This document shows, piece after piece, positions 50,301 through 58,848 of a stretch of 64,000 bases of DNA (the first letter of the stretch is position 1; each line of letters opens with the position of its first letter). A model generated the notes under the pieces. It made no database searches and was not told the origin of the DNA. It saw nothing but the letters and a program-made list of their open reading frames with translations. This DNA comes from a bacterium 1XD8-76. GTDB taxonomy: Bacteria > Bacillota > Clostridia > Lachnospirales > Lachnospiraceae. The DNA is taken from contig RAZE01000002.1 of NCBI GenBank assembly GCA_003611955.1, positions 216,547 through 280,546 on the forward strand, in the 5' to 3' direction. Both the position numbers and the translations under genes were made by a program.

Positions 50301-51887
50301 TCCGAGGAGGTGAAGGCCTTTGTGGGAGGCGCCGGCTGTGATATGCCGGATCGGAAGTGCCCGAAGTGCGGAGAGATGTTGGTGAAGGACGGATTTGACA
50401 TTCCTTTTGAGACTTTCCTCGGCTTTATGGGGGACAAGGAGCCGGATATCGATCTGAATTTCTCCGGGGAGTACCAGAGTAAGGCACATAAATACACGGA
50501 GGTAATCTTCGGCCACGGACAGACTTACCGTGCAGGGACGATCGCGACGATGGCGGACAAGACTGCTTTCGGCTATGTGAAAAATTACTATGACGAACAC
50601 GAGATCCATAAGCGGAACTGCGAGATCGACCGGATCGTCCAGGGATGTACCGGTATCCGAAGAAGCACCGGGCAGCATCCCGGCGGTATCATCGTGCTGC
50701 CCGTGGGGGAGGATATCAATTCTTTCACGCCGGTGCAGCATCCGGCCAACGATATGACGACGGACATCGTCACCACCCATTTTGACTACCATTCCATCGA
50801 CCATAATCTGTTGAAGTTAGATATTCTGGGGCATGATGATCCCACCATGATTCGTATGCTGCAGGACTTGACGGGGCTTGACCCGAGGACGATTTCGCTC
50901 GATGACAAGGCGGTGATGAGCCTGTTTACTTCCACGGAGGCGCTGGGAATCACGCCTTCGGATATCGGCGGCTGTCCGGTAGGGTCTCTGGGTATCCCGG
51001 AGTTTGGGACGGATTTTGTCATTCAAATGCTGCTTGACACAAAACCACAGCATTTTTCGGATCTGATCCGGATCTCCGGCCTGGGGCACGGGACGGATGT
51101 GTGGGTGGGGAACGCTCAGACGCTGATCGAGGAGGGGAAGGCGACGATCTCCACGGCGATCTGCTGTCGTGACGACATCATGATCTATCTGATCCACATG
51201 GGGCTTGATCCGGCGCTCTCCTTCAAGATCATGGAGAGCGTGCGAAAGGGAAAAGGATTAAAGCCGGAGTGGGAGGAGACGATGGGGGAAAACAACGTGC
51301 CGGACTGGTATATCTGGTCCTGCAAAAAGATCAAGTATATGTTCCCGAAGGCCCACGCGGCGGCGTACGTCATGATGGCATGGCGCATTGCCTACTGCAA
51401 GGTGTACTATCCCCTCGCCTATTATGCGGCGTTTTTCAGTATCAGGGCGTCAGCATTTTCCTATGAGATCATGTGCTGCGGAAAGGAACATCTGGAAAGT
51501 ATACTGAACGATTACAAAAAGCGGGGTAAGGATCAGCTGTCGAAAAAGGAGCAGGACTCCATGCGGGATATGAAGATCGTGCAGGAGATGTACGCCAGAG
51601 GATTTGAATTTCTGCCTATCGATCTGTATAAGTCAGACGCGAGGCTGTTTCAGATCGTGGACGGTAAACTTCTGCCCTCGTTCAGCAGTATCGACGGACT
51701 CGGTGAGAAAGCGGCCTACGCGATCTGCGAGGCGGCAAAGCAGGGACCGTTTCTGTCGAAGGACGATTTCAAGGAGAGGGCGAAGATCGGCAAGACGTTG
51801 GCGGATCAGCTGGGTGATCTGGGGATTCTAGGTGATCTGCCGGAGAGCAATCAGATCAGCTTGTTTGATTTTGTGAAAGTGGGGTAG
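47355..51887 (+). CDS. polC: DNA polymerase III alpha subunit, PolC type
   Basis: A 1510-residue replicative polymerase with proofreading. In order: N-terminal domain, OB domain (about residues 270-370), PHP domain starting ELHCHTKMSDMDG near residue 378, and a 3'-5' exonuclease inserted in it (VVFDIETTGFSP, catalytic D486/E488, then HHRAVDDAECTAEMY). A zinc finger follows (CPHCFYYDFDSEE ... CPKCGEM), then the polymerase core with PDIDLNFSGEYQ (D1031, D1033). B. subtilis PolC is about 1437 residues; the extra length is in the N-terminal linker. ATG 47355 is 5 bases from ispG. Confidence 0.96.
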   Translation: MKPFEEVFPSLQLKGDMKALFGRTQVERISAPKDRSILRIYLGSEHLIEKEKIWALEREIKNQLFPQAVTIAKIYERFHLSSLYTPEKLMEVYEKSIMQELRELSPLEYSLFKNAKISYPDEQTVKIVLEESVLAREKEQELVRILEKIFQERCGLQVQIETDYREKKERKRRAEQELQIENRVAEIFSMAKGNHAAAGASAGEEISGAPNRPESAESAKKVSEEKDGGRMVRGAGRRQDRDVFRPLRRSENPDVIFGRDFEGDPIPIENITDEIGEVIIRGKVLHFEEKVIEKIGKTILIFTVTDMTDTIGVKIFVKSEQAGEIKEFLQKGNFLKIKGVALTDKFDHELGLSSIAGMKKIPDFTVRRMDNSVRKRVELHCHTKMSDMDGVSEVKDIVKRAYQWGMPAIAITDHGVVQSFPDANHVWEDLWKAEKAKRKEAGEAEPDKFDFFKVIYGVEGYLVDDLNPLVSRDRGQLLTDEIVVFDIETTGFSPVNDRIIEIGAVKVKDGKITDRFSVFVNPERPIPFRIEQLTGIHDSMVVDADTIEKVLPEFLDFCGEAVLAAHNAGFDMSFIKENARRLGLIREFTYLDTMGIARLLLPGQAKHTLDTVAKTLNLSLENHHRAVDDAECTAEMYRAFLKMLAEKGIESLAGLEEAGKSNPEIIKRMTTYHVILLAKNNVGRTNLYTLISKAHLEYFNRRPRIPKSELLKYREGLIVGSACEAGELYKALLDGREETELARIANFYDYLEIQPLTNNEFMIESERIENVHSFEDIKELNRKVVELGETFHKPVVATCDVHFLDPEDEIYRRIIMAARKYENADNQAPLYLRTTEEMLEEFQYLGSDKAEEVVITNTNLIADMVDTMSPVRPDKCPPIIPDSDKVLTRICYEKAHELYGEKLPGIVEARMKKELDSIINNGFAVMYIIAQKLVWKSVEDGYLVGSRGSVGSSFVAFLAGITEVNSLSPHYRCPHCFYYDFDSEEVKAFVGGAGCDMPDRKCPKCGEMLVKDGFDIPFETFLGFMGDKEPDIDLNFSGEYQSKAHKYTEVIFGHGQTYRAGTIATMADKTAFGYVKNYYDEHEIHKRNCEIDRIVQGCTGIRRSTGQHPGGIIVLPVGEDINSFTPVQHPANDMTTDIVTTHFDYHSIDHNLLKLDILGHDDPTMIRMLQDLTGLDPRTISLDDKAVMSLFTSTEALGITPSDIGGCPVGSLGIPEFGTDFVIQMLLDTKPQHFSDLIRISGLGHGTDVWVGNAQTLIEEGKATISTAICCRDDIMIYLIHMGLDPALSFKIMESVRKGKGLKPEWEETMGENNVPDWYIWSCKKIKYMFPKAHAAAYVMMAWRIAYCKVYYPLAYYAAFFSIRASAFSYEIMCCGKEHLESILNDYKKRGKDQLSKKEQDSMRDMKIVQEMYARGFEFLPIDLYKSDARLFQIVDGKLLPSFSSIDGLGEKAAYAICEAAKQGPFLSKDDFKERAKIGKTLADQLGDLGILGDLPESNQISLFDFVKVG

Positions 51888-51945
51888 CACGACGCTATAT
51901 AAATTGGGCAATTTTGACAAATTTTGCGGGAATGAAAAAAAGTAC

Positions 51946-51974
51946 TTGCAATCTTTCTGAATTTGTAATAGAAT
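51946..51974 (+). promoter_or_regulatory. tRNA-Glu promoter
   Basis: TTGCAA (51946-51951), 17 bases, TAGAAT (51969-51974), about 55 bases before the mature tRNA. Confidence 0.55.
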
Positions 51975-52030
51975 AATCAAGTGCAGGACAGAAGTACATT
52001 GTGCCTCTGCACAGCAGAAAGATTGTATAT

Positions 52031-52102
52031 GGCTGATTGGTCAAGCGGTTAAGACGCCGCCCTCTCACGGCGGAAACAGGGGTTCGATTCCCCTATCAGC
52101 TG
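52031..52102 (+). tRNA. tRNA-Glu (anticodon CUC)
   Basis: The acceptor stem GGCTGAT pairs with ATCAGCT, the anticodon stem CCGCC with GGCGG around loop CTCTCAC (anticodon CTC), and the T arm AGGGG with CCCCT around TTCGATT. CCA is not encoded. Its last 20 bases are the attachment site of the element that follows. Confidence 0.93.
52083..52102. repeat. Attachment site attL (tRNA 3' end)
   Basis: TTCGATTCCCCTATCAGCTG, the T-loop to discriminator base of tRNA-Glu. It is repeated exactly at 54987-55006, just past the integrase gene. Confidence 0.9.
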
Positions 52103-52132
52103 TTGTTCAGAAGTGAACGGCCCAACCCAATA

Positions 52133-52174
52133 AGTTCTGAAAACCCAGTAAATCAAGGGGTTCAGGACTTTTTT
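52133..52174 (+). terminator. Terminator after tRNA-Glu, element-borne
   Basis: AGTTCTGAAAACCC (52133-52146) pairs with GGGGTTCAGGACT (52157-52169), then TTTTTT. It lies inside the integrated element and replaces the terminator that now lies beyond the right repeat. Confidence 0.75.
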
Positions 52175-52521
52175 ATTGTTCTTGAAAATGGGATAGAAAA
52201 AGTGGCTGAAAAAAATGTAATCAAAAACGTAATCAGACATATGTTCGATTGAAAAAGAAAGGGGAAAGTCTATAAATTCAGTCCAGAATGGGATATTTCC
52301 TTGTTTGTAATCCGCTTAGCGTCTAAGCTGTCACCAAGCACTTAGTGAGGTATTTCACGAACTTAGTGCGACTGACTGATACGGCATGATCCCAAAAGTT
52401 TGACAGAAATTCTTGCGCGTATATGCGTATATAAGCGTTTAAAAACAGATATTGGAAAACTATTCGTTTTGTAGTAAATTAGTAGTAGTGAATTTTACTT
52501 AGTATAGGAAGGGATAGAAAA
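52175..52521. other. Left end of tRNA-Glu element, no gene
   Basis: AT-rich leader of the lipoprotein gene. It contains a CTTAGCGTCTAAG inverted repeat and two copies of ACTTAGTG (near 52349 and 52371), possibly integrase arm sites. No open frame of interest seen. Confidence 0.4.
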
Positions 52522-53202
52522 ATGAGAAAATTAATTACATTATTTATGGCAGTGATCCTGTCAGCTTTTGTACTGATCGGATGTGGCTCTGATCAGGATG
52601 TGGAGAAAATAGCAGAGTTACAGGCTACAGTGGACGATCTGCAAAATCAGGTCGGAGAATACTCTGCCCTGAAAACAGAACTGGATTCTGCGAATAATTC
52701 CATAGCAGAATTGCAGTCTCAAATGGATGCACTGACAGCAGAGAAAAGTGAGATGTCCTCTAAGTTGGAGATACTCTATAAAATAGAACCTGTAGATGAG
52801 ACCATGTATACCATAGCAGATGCAGATATTTATGATGATTTGTATGGTGAGGCATTAGGTAACGAACCGACAGGCAATATTCCTGCTAAACAGGAAATAA
52901 AAATCACAGGAAAAAGTGTTGCTGTAGACTGGTATGAAATAGAAATGGATGGGAAGAAACAATATGTAAGTGCGAAGTTAGTCTCCCGAACCAAACCCCA
53001 ACCCCAGCAATCCACCAATAATAACACTGGAGGCAACGGTAGTACCACCCCCCAACCTCCAGCCTCTAATGGTGGATCCCAACCCTCTGGTGGAGGCAGT
53101 GACCCAGGCAGTGCCCCAATAGGTGGAGGAGCGTTCTCAGACCTCCCCGTATCCGGTGGTTACGATCCTAATGCACCAGGAGAGGATGTACACTTTGAGT
53201 AA
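52522..53202 (+). CDS. Lipoprotein with coiled coil and SH3-like domain
   Basis: A 226-residue exported protein. Signal peptide MRKLITLFMAVILSAFVLIG ends at a lipobox Cys (C21). A coiled coil (about residues 28-85) is followed by an SH3-like beta domain (TMYTIADADIYDDLYGEALG ... KQYVSAKLVSRTK) and a Pro/Gly/Ser/Gln-rich tail. It is the only cargo of the small tRNA-Glu element besides the integrase. A surface role, perhaps phage exclusion or wall binding, is possible but unproven. Confidence 0.78.
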   Translation: MRKLITLFMAVILSAFVLIGCGSDQDVEKIAELQATVDDLQNQVGEYSALKTELDSANNSIAELQSQMDALTAEKSEMSSKLEILYKIEPVDETMYTIADADIYDDLYGEALGNEPTGNIPAKQEIKITGKSVAVDWYEIEMDGKKQYVSAKLVSRTKPQPQQSTNNNTGGNGSTTPQPPASNGGSQPSGGGSDPGSAPIGGGAFSDLPVSGGYDPNAPGEDVHFE

Positions 53203-53674
53203 TACATATGCGGGTCGATTATTAATCGCCAGTAGTGCCAAGGGCGTAGGCGTTCGCCAATGCAGGGGGCAGAGTGGAGCGGAGCGGGAACGGAGCCGCC
53301 GGAATGCGGACGTCGTTAAGCGCCAGCACGATTTGGCGATTTCCCCGAAGGGGGGAGTCCGAGTTAGTATTACCTCGGACTTATGTGTTCTGTGTTACAC
53401 ATCCCCCCAACCCTCTGTTTATCAGCATTTCTTCCAACACAAACTATCCTCAATTTCCTGTGTCTGTGTTATAATCTGTGTCCAATTTCTATATTTTTCA
53501 ATTTCCCCAGAATCCCCTCATTTTTATGAATGCTCATCAAATAGCTATTTGCTACTATAATAGAGAAGCATGAAAGAAAGCAGGGATTCCATACAAAAGA
53601 TAAAAAGCAGTCAGGACACGGCAATACCCATTCGGAATCCCGATCAGAATTTAAGATTGGGAGGATAACCGGAC
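53203..53674. other. Non-coding stretch between lipoprotein and integrase
   Basis: 472 bases without a convincing gene. Positions 53215-53360 are GC-rich and full of short inverted repeats (for example CGCCA-n8-TGGCG near 53320 and CCCCGAAGGGGGG near 53342), unlike the AT-rich surroundings. The rest is AT-rich with a TATAAT at 53470-53475 that may belong to the integrase promoter. It may contain a structured RNA or recombination sites. Confidence 0.45.
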
Positions 53675-54892
53675 ATGGACGAAATAATGAGTGGAATAAA
53701 TAAATTGAAGTCATCGGGAGATTTTGATAAAATAGACTTGTCCCGACTGGACTGGTTTATGGATGAGTTAAAAATAGTGAAGAAAGAAGAACTGTTATCA
53801 AAACATCCATACAAAATATGGGAAGGAAAAAACGGAAAATGGTGTACTTACATTCCGGATGAGAAAGGAGGCAGAAAGCTACGTTATCGTAATTCAAAAA
53901 TAGAAATAGAAAATCTTGTGATTAAATATGTCAGAAATAAAATAGAATCTCCTACAGTCAGGGAAGTGTTTGATGAATGGATCAAAAAACGCCTTGACCG
54001 TGAAGAGATTGAAAAGTCCACTTATACCAGATATCAAAGAAATTTTGAGCAAAATTTCTCAAAAATTAAGAACAGGAAGATCAGGACCATTTCGGAAATT
54101 GAAATTGAAGATTTTTTAAAAGATGTTATACGGGATAAAAAATTATCCAGAAAAGCTTATAGTAACCTGCGGACTTTATTGTATGGAATATTCCGATATG
54201 CAAAAAAGAAGGGACTGGTTAGCTACAGCATCAAACAGACGGTCGCTGATATTGAATTTTCCAAAAAAGAGTTTACTGTAAATAAGCATGAAGATAATGA
54301 ACGTGTTTTTATGCTGGATGAAGAAGAGCGCATGACAGAATACCTGATGCAGAATCAGGATATCATGAATCTTGGACTGCTTTTGCTGTTTAAAACAGGG
54401 CTTCGGATCGGAGAATTATCAGTGCTCACTCCGGCAGATATATCAGGCTGTAGCATTCATATCTGTAAGACAGAGACAATGTATAAGGGTGATGATGGGA
54501 AAATGCATTATGAGGCGAAAAACAGTGCAAAAACTTTTGCAGGAATGCGTACTGTCATTATCCCCAAGGAATACAAATGGATTCTGGATAAGATACGCCA
54601 CCTGAACCCATTCGGCGAATATCTGTTTATGAAAAACGGTGAGAGAATCAGAAGCTATCAGTTCAGGAACAGGCTCAGGACAAACTGTAGCAGGACTAAT
54701 GTGGTCGTAAAGACACCCCATGCAGTACGTCGTACTTATGGCACAAAATTATATGATAGTGATATAGAAAGATCATTTATCATTCAGCAGATGGGGCATA
54801 CGGATATTACGTGTCTGGAAAAAAATTATTATGTGAACCGGAAAAATGACAGCGAAAAAGAGAAAATGATAAACCAGATCAAAGTCATATAA
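53675..54892 (+). CDS. int: Tyrosine integrase of the tRNA-Glu element
   Basis: A 405-residue integrase. The N-terminal part includes an AP2-like arm-binding region (KIWEGKNGKWCTYIPDEKGG), a SAM-like core-binding domain, and a catalytic domain with TGLRIGELSVL (Arg), HAVRRTYGTKL (His, Arg), QMGHTDITCLEKNY (His, Tyr). It lies next to the right attachment repeat (54987-55006), so it catalyses integration at the tRNA-Glu 3' end. ATG 53675 follows GGGAGGATAA. Confidence 0.92.
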   Translation: MDEIMSGINKLKSSGDFDKIDLSRLDWFMDELKIVKKEELLSKHPYKIWEGKNGKWCTYIPDEKGGRKLRYRNSKIEIENLVIKYVRNKIESPTVREVFDEWIKKRLDREEIEKSTYTRYQRNFEQNFSKIKNRKIRTISEIEIEDFLKDVIRDKKLSRKAYSNLRTLLYGIFRYAKKKGLVSYSIKQTVADIEFSKKEFTVNKHEDNERVFMLDEEERMTEYLMQNQDIMNLGLLLLFKTGLRIGELSVLTPADISGCSIHICKTETMYKGDDGKMHYEAKNSAKTFAGMRTVIIPKEYKWILDKIRHLNPFGEYLFMKNGERIRSYQFRNRLRTNCSRTNVVVKTPHAVRRTYGTKLYDSDIERSFIIQQMGHTDITCLEKNYYVNRKNDSEKEKMINQIKVI

Positions 54893-54986
54893 TATCTATA
54901 CCAGATAGTATCGTAATCAAATGTAATCAGAGCCGATGTGCCTCAAACCCGCATAAATACTGGGAAAACTGGGGTTTGGGGGAGTT

Positions 54987-55006
54987 TTCGATTCCCCTAT
55001 CAGCTG
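54987..55006. repeat. Attachment site attR
   Basis: Exact 20-base copy of the tRNA-Glu 3' end found at 52083-52102. Together they bound a 2.9-kb element. Confidence 0.9.
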
Positions 55007-55036
55007 CGACTGTTTTTAACAGCCCAACCCTAAAGG

Positions 55037-55077
55037 ATGCTGGAAACCTTGAATTTACGAGGTTTGTGGCATTTTTT
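55037..55077 (+). terminator. Displaced tRNA-Glu terminator
   Basis: ATGCTGGAAACCT (55037-55049) pairs with AGGTTTGTGGCAT (55060-55072), then T-run. Both this region and the one after attL share GCCCAACCC and the same hairpin layout, so they are related ends. Confidence 0.7.
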
Positions 55078-55289
55078 ATTTTCACGGAAAGGGGTTTTGA
55101 GAAGTGGAAAATGCGAGGGAACCTACTGTGAAAATGAAAGCGAAAAGCTTTGGCATATAGAAATACCAGAAATCTTCCATTGTATGGAAAGATGAAGAAA
55201 ATTTGGTAAATAGATTGTATGGAAGAATCGAAGCTGCGATAGGATTGAACAAATAATTAAAAGTATTTTGTATAATGAGGATCAAAGAA

Positions 55290-55967
55290 ATGAATGAAAA
55301 ATTGGAAATTGTAAAAAGTGAATTGAATACAACGACTGAGATAAAAGATATTTGGGAAAATCCGGTGGTTAAATTTTTATCACAGTTTATTCCTATTCCA
55401 ACAGGTGCTGATTCGGCAATAGGAAAAGCATTTGAAATACATCAAAGGAAAAAGCAGGAACAGCTATTTGAAATAATAATAGAAGATGACACAATTACTA
55501 TTGATGATGTTAATGATGTTGATTGTATCATGGAATTTGCAAAAACGATGGAAGTGGTAAGTAGATTAATAAGAAATGATAAAATTAAGTACTTAGCATC
55601 TCTTCTCAAAAATAGCATTAAGGATAAAAAAAGAAATATTGATGAGTTTGAAGAGTGGTTAAGTAAATTTAGTACATTATCAGTGCGAGAAATTGAATTA
55701 TTGAATCTTCTATATGAGACAGAAAACGAAAATATGATAAAGGATAATAATGGTCAGATGGTGTTCAATAGAAATGAATCATGGAAAGCTTTTATGAATG
55801 AGGCCAAGTCATTATATGAATTAAATGAGAGTGATATTATTTCGAGAATGTTAGGCATAATGCGAACTGGATTTTGTATATGTGAGTGGAAAGCTAATTT
55901 AAGTGATACAGGAATAGTAGTATATACAGCACCAGAATACCGAAATATGCTTAGCAAAATTCAATGA
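55290..55967 (+). CDS. Uncharacterised protein of a mobile element
   Basis: A 225-residue protein. An N-terminal hydrophobic stretch (NPVVKFLSQFIPIPTGADSA) precedes a mainly helical, charged body (MEFAKTMEVVSRLIRNDKIK) and a C-terminal alpha/beta part. I chose ATG 55290, because GAGG lies 10 bases before it, over ATG 55275. It is AT-rich, unlike the host block, and alone in its transcription unit. No family recognised; defence or exclusion proteins often look like this, but nothing proves it. Confidence 0.6.
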   Translation: MNEKLEIVKSELNTTTEIKDIWENPVVKFLSQFIPIPTGADSAIGKAFEIHQRKKQEQLFEIIIEDDTITIDDVNDVDCIMEFAKTMEVVSRLIRNDKIKYLASLLKNSIKDKKRNIDEFEEWLSKFSTLSVREIELLNLLYETENENMIKDNNGQMVFNRNESWKAFMNEAKSLYELNESDIISRMLGIMRTGFCICEWKANLSDTGIVVYTAPEYRNMLSKIQ

Positions 55968-56283
55968 TTTTATTTGTAACCAGTCATTAAACATAATGAG
56001 GTGGGCTTTTATATGCAAAAATATACATTCTCTTTAATAGCAGATATGCAAACCTTGCACCTGTGAACATACACAAATTCAATAAAATTCCCTCAAATGA
56101 GATGAAAAACTGAATATAGAAGTAGAAATATAGGCTTAGAGCAAACTAATTGATTTGTTCTGAGCTTTGTTTTGTTATGGAATTTTTTGGAAATTTCATC
56201 AAAGTTGGGAGATGAATGGAGAAGTAAATAAGTGAAGCATTGTTTTGCTGTGGATAAATTTAAATTGTGGAGGTATTTAATTA
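55968..56283. other. Intergenic stretch with a short gene remnant
   Basis: Contains AGGTGGGC followed by ATG at about 56013 and a 17-codon frame (MQKYTFSLIADMQTLHL), probably the start of a lost gene. The remaining sequence is AT-rich with no clear signal. Confidence 0.4.
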
Positions 56284-57894
56284 TTGAATAACACAGATAA
56301 ATACATTAAGGAACTAGATAATAAGGAAGAGCTTGAACAGCTATATCAGATTTATATCCGTGTACAATCTGGTGATAAAAGTGCTTTGAATGAATTGTTT
56401 AAATCAGTAGAAGTAAAACCGATTTGTAAGGCAGATGAAATTTATAAAAAGGATCGAATGTCCAATATGGATAATGTACTTGATTCGGAATTGATATTAG
56501 AGGAAGAAAAGAACAAACAGGAAGAAGAGTGGTTAAATTCCTCTGATTCTAAAGTGATGTTCCAATTTTCATGTTTAAATAAAATGCTTTATAAAAAGAA
56601 GAAAAAATTTATGTCTAAAGCAAAAAATACGGGCTGTGAAAATGGAAAAAAGAAACAGAATAGCGGTCATAAGAAGTTTTATGATGGAGAATATGATATT
56701 TCAGATTTTAATGAGTTGATGTATGAGACAATAATTGAAATATTTAATAAGAAAACAGATGAAAATAATTGTTTGACATTAGATGGGAAGAAAAATGAGG
56801 AAAATCCGATTGTTGATGGTATATCACTATTAAAAAATATTTCCTATTTTACTTCAAGAAAGATAAATAAGAGGGCAAAGAACAGTTATCTGGATGTATT
56901 TGATATGGGATATTGTAGCGAAGATCAAGAAGCAGGCTTTTCAAGTTATGACAAATATGCATTTAAAAAGTTTATAGAATCTGATAGGGGTATATCGCGT
57001 TTGCCAATGTATGCGGAATATTTAGAATGGTTAAAAAGATGCGATATTCATAAGTTATTTAAGGCTAATGCTTGTGATATTCATGCAATTATTGATACGA
57101 TAATGAATAATAATAATGTTTTTATAAAAGATATGTCGGGTGATAAAGAAATAGGATTTGGTATGCGCTTTGTAACACAGGAAAGATTGCGAGAAATAAT
57201 CAAATTAAGCCAGAATATAAACATTGAACAGGAAAATATATCAAATGATATGGAAATTATAGAGCAAAGATTGTTAGATCATTTATTTCATTCGCTTAAT
57301 TTTAGGATAGATAGGGCAGAAAAGAGCAAGGGGATTTTTGTAAAAGAATCTGAGAGATTTTTGTATGAACTGGATGAAAAGAAATATATTAAAATGTTTA
57401 GTAGATCAGATTATGATATATATGAAAAAAGTGTCAGCTTTTTTGATTCTTATGATTATAAGGGCTATTTTAAAACAATAAAGAAATATGAAGATATGGT
57501 TATTGAGATTGTTGCTTTGGATAAGGATGAAAAGAATTATGATTTGGTCAGCATAGCGAATATAATAATATCATATTATCAAAATAGAGAAGAAGAATAT
57601 AGAAAAAATGAGTTAGGAGATTATAAAAAGAAAGGATTTACTGATTGGAGTGATAAATACTGGGAAGCTGAATTGAAAGATAAAGCTTTGAAAATTAGAC
57701 TAAGATCAAATAGAGATGTGAAAAATCCGATCCGCTATAGTATAAGCAGGGAAAATTTGATTGTTCATTGTGGGTGTATGAATTTCTATTTTTGTGACAT
57801 AAAAGAAAATGTATGCTGCAGTGTACCAAAAAATAAACGTGTTATCAGTAAGTCAAATAGAAATCATGAAACTTTTATATATGATATTGACTGA
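56284..57894 (+). CDS. Large uncharacterised protein with sigma-like N-terminus
   Basis: A 536-residue protein starting at TTG 56284 (GGAGG 10-14 bases upstream). The first 50 residues (QLYQIYIRVQSGDKSALNEL) resemble the start of sigma-70 region 2, and residues about 85-200 continue as Lys-rich helices (DFNELMYETIIEIFN, FTSRKINKRAKNSYLD) also sigma-like. The remainder is unrelated. It is a lone gene in AT-rich DNA. It may be a mobile-element regulator; I do not recognise the family. Confidence 0.6.
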   Translation: MNNTDKYIKELDNKEELEQLYQIYIRVQSGDKSALNELFKSVEVKPICKADEIYKKDRMSNMDNVLDSELILEEEKNKQEEEWLNSSDSKVMFQFSCLNKMLYKKKKKFMSKAKNTGCENGKKKQNSGHKKFYDGEYDISDFNELMYETIIEIFNKKTDENNCLTLDGKKNEENPIVDGISLLKNISYFTSRKINKRAKNSYLDVFDMGYCSEDQEAGFSSYDKYAFKKFIESDRGISRLPMYAEYLEWLKRCDIHKLFKANACDIHAIIDTIMNNNNVFIKDMSGDKEIGFGMRFVTQERLREIIKLSQNINIEQENISNDMEIIEQRLLDHLFHSLNFRIDRAEKSKGIFVKESERFLYELDEKKYIKMFSRSDYDIYEKSVSFFDSYDYKGYFKTIKKYEDMVIEIVALDKDEKNYDLVSIANIIISYYQNREEEYRKNELGDYKKKGFTDWSDKYWEAELKDKALKIRLRSNRDVKNPIRYSISRENLIVHCGCMNFYFCDIKENVCCSVPKNKRVISKSNRNHETFIYDID

Positions 57895-58463
57895 AGTGTG
57901 CACTTATATATATAGATTACTACATATAAGTAGAGGGCAAAGAAATAGAAAATAAATAAACAGGCAACATCAAATTTCATTCATATAATTTATCTGGGCT
58001 GATGAGCCGTCAAAAGCCATCAGTCATTATGTATACTGACTCCACAACAGTATGCAGATCCATGGTAATAATGCTTTGTATGATCCGTATGGTGTTTTCT
58101 GCTTCAGGCACTATGCGGTGAAATACAAAAGGTAACGGTTCAGCTTTATTTTTATCAAAAATAATGGGAATATCAAAACGGAAGGAGCCTATATGACCCA
58201 AGAAGAACTACGAGAACTTTACAAAAATCGACTTGAAAGGGAAAAGCAATGGGAAAATTGATCTGTATCCTCATTTGTTCAAAAAATTAGAATCATATCT
58301 TTTAGAAAATTAAGCAACACGTTAACCCTGCACACCCCTCATATTAAATTATAATATTATCACAAGTAGCAAAATAATCTAAGCTGCTAAAATCAAATTT
58401 AAAGAGACAACTGAATAATGAATAACTGAATATTGAAGTTAAAGAAACACGGAGGAACTAAAT
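57895..58463. other. Long gene-poor stretch with gene remnants
   Basis: 569 bases. A minus-strand frame (58010-58201) and a plus-strand frame starting MTQEELRELYKNRLEREKQW (about 58193-58261, after GGAAGGAG) are both too short to be complete. The latter has a good ribosome site and ends abruptly, so it is probably the start of a truncated gene. The rest is AT-rich with no signal. Confidence 0.4.
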
Positions 58464-58728
58464 ACGGAAAAGAAAGAAGGAATAAGTAACAGTAATATTT
58501 GTCTGGAAGATATTTATAATGCGATAAGAAATCTTAATGCTAAATATCAAGGCATAATTCTTAGAATTATATGATTGTATGCCAGAAGAATATAAACAGA
58601 AGATTTGCAGTGATATGTTAAATAAGAAAGAATTTTTTGAAGAGGCTTACAAAAGGATTATGAGTATTTGTGAAAATGCTGTAGAAATGCAAATAGATAG
58701 TGAAATGATTGAGCAAACAGAGAATTAA
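58464..58728 (+). pseudogene. Decayed small mobile-element gene
   Basis: After GGAGGA (58451-58456) the frame starts at ACG 58464 and reads EKKEGISNSNICLEDIYNAI, then NLNAKYQGIIL, then stops near 58576. A second frame, offset by one, continues with ELYDCMPEEYKQKICSDMLN and runs to TAA 58728. The joined protein would be about 88 residues, helical. A start-codon change and a one-base frameshift have both occurred. ATG 58579 could still give a 49-residue piece. Confidence 0.55.
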
Positions 58729-58848
58729 TATATAGGAGGGTTAGAAAATCGAGTATATTTTCTGCATTCTTGATGATCTATTGTGAAGATAGAATGGTGG
58801 TGATATAATTGTATATAATTGAGAAGTAGGAAAGATGAGGGATGGGTT

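Noticed and set aside
53123..53560. 145-codon frame overlapping the lipoprotein 3' end
   Set aside because: Its first part is another frame of the Pro-rich tail; the rest has no recognisable protein character and no ribosome site.
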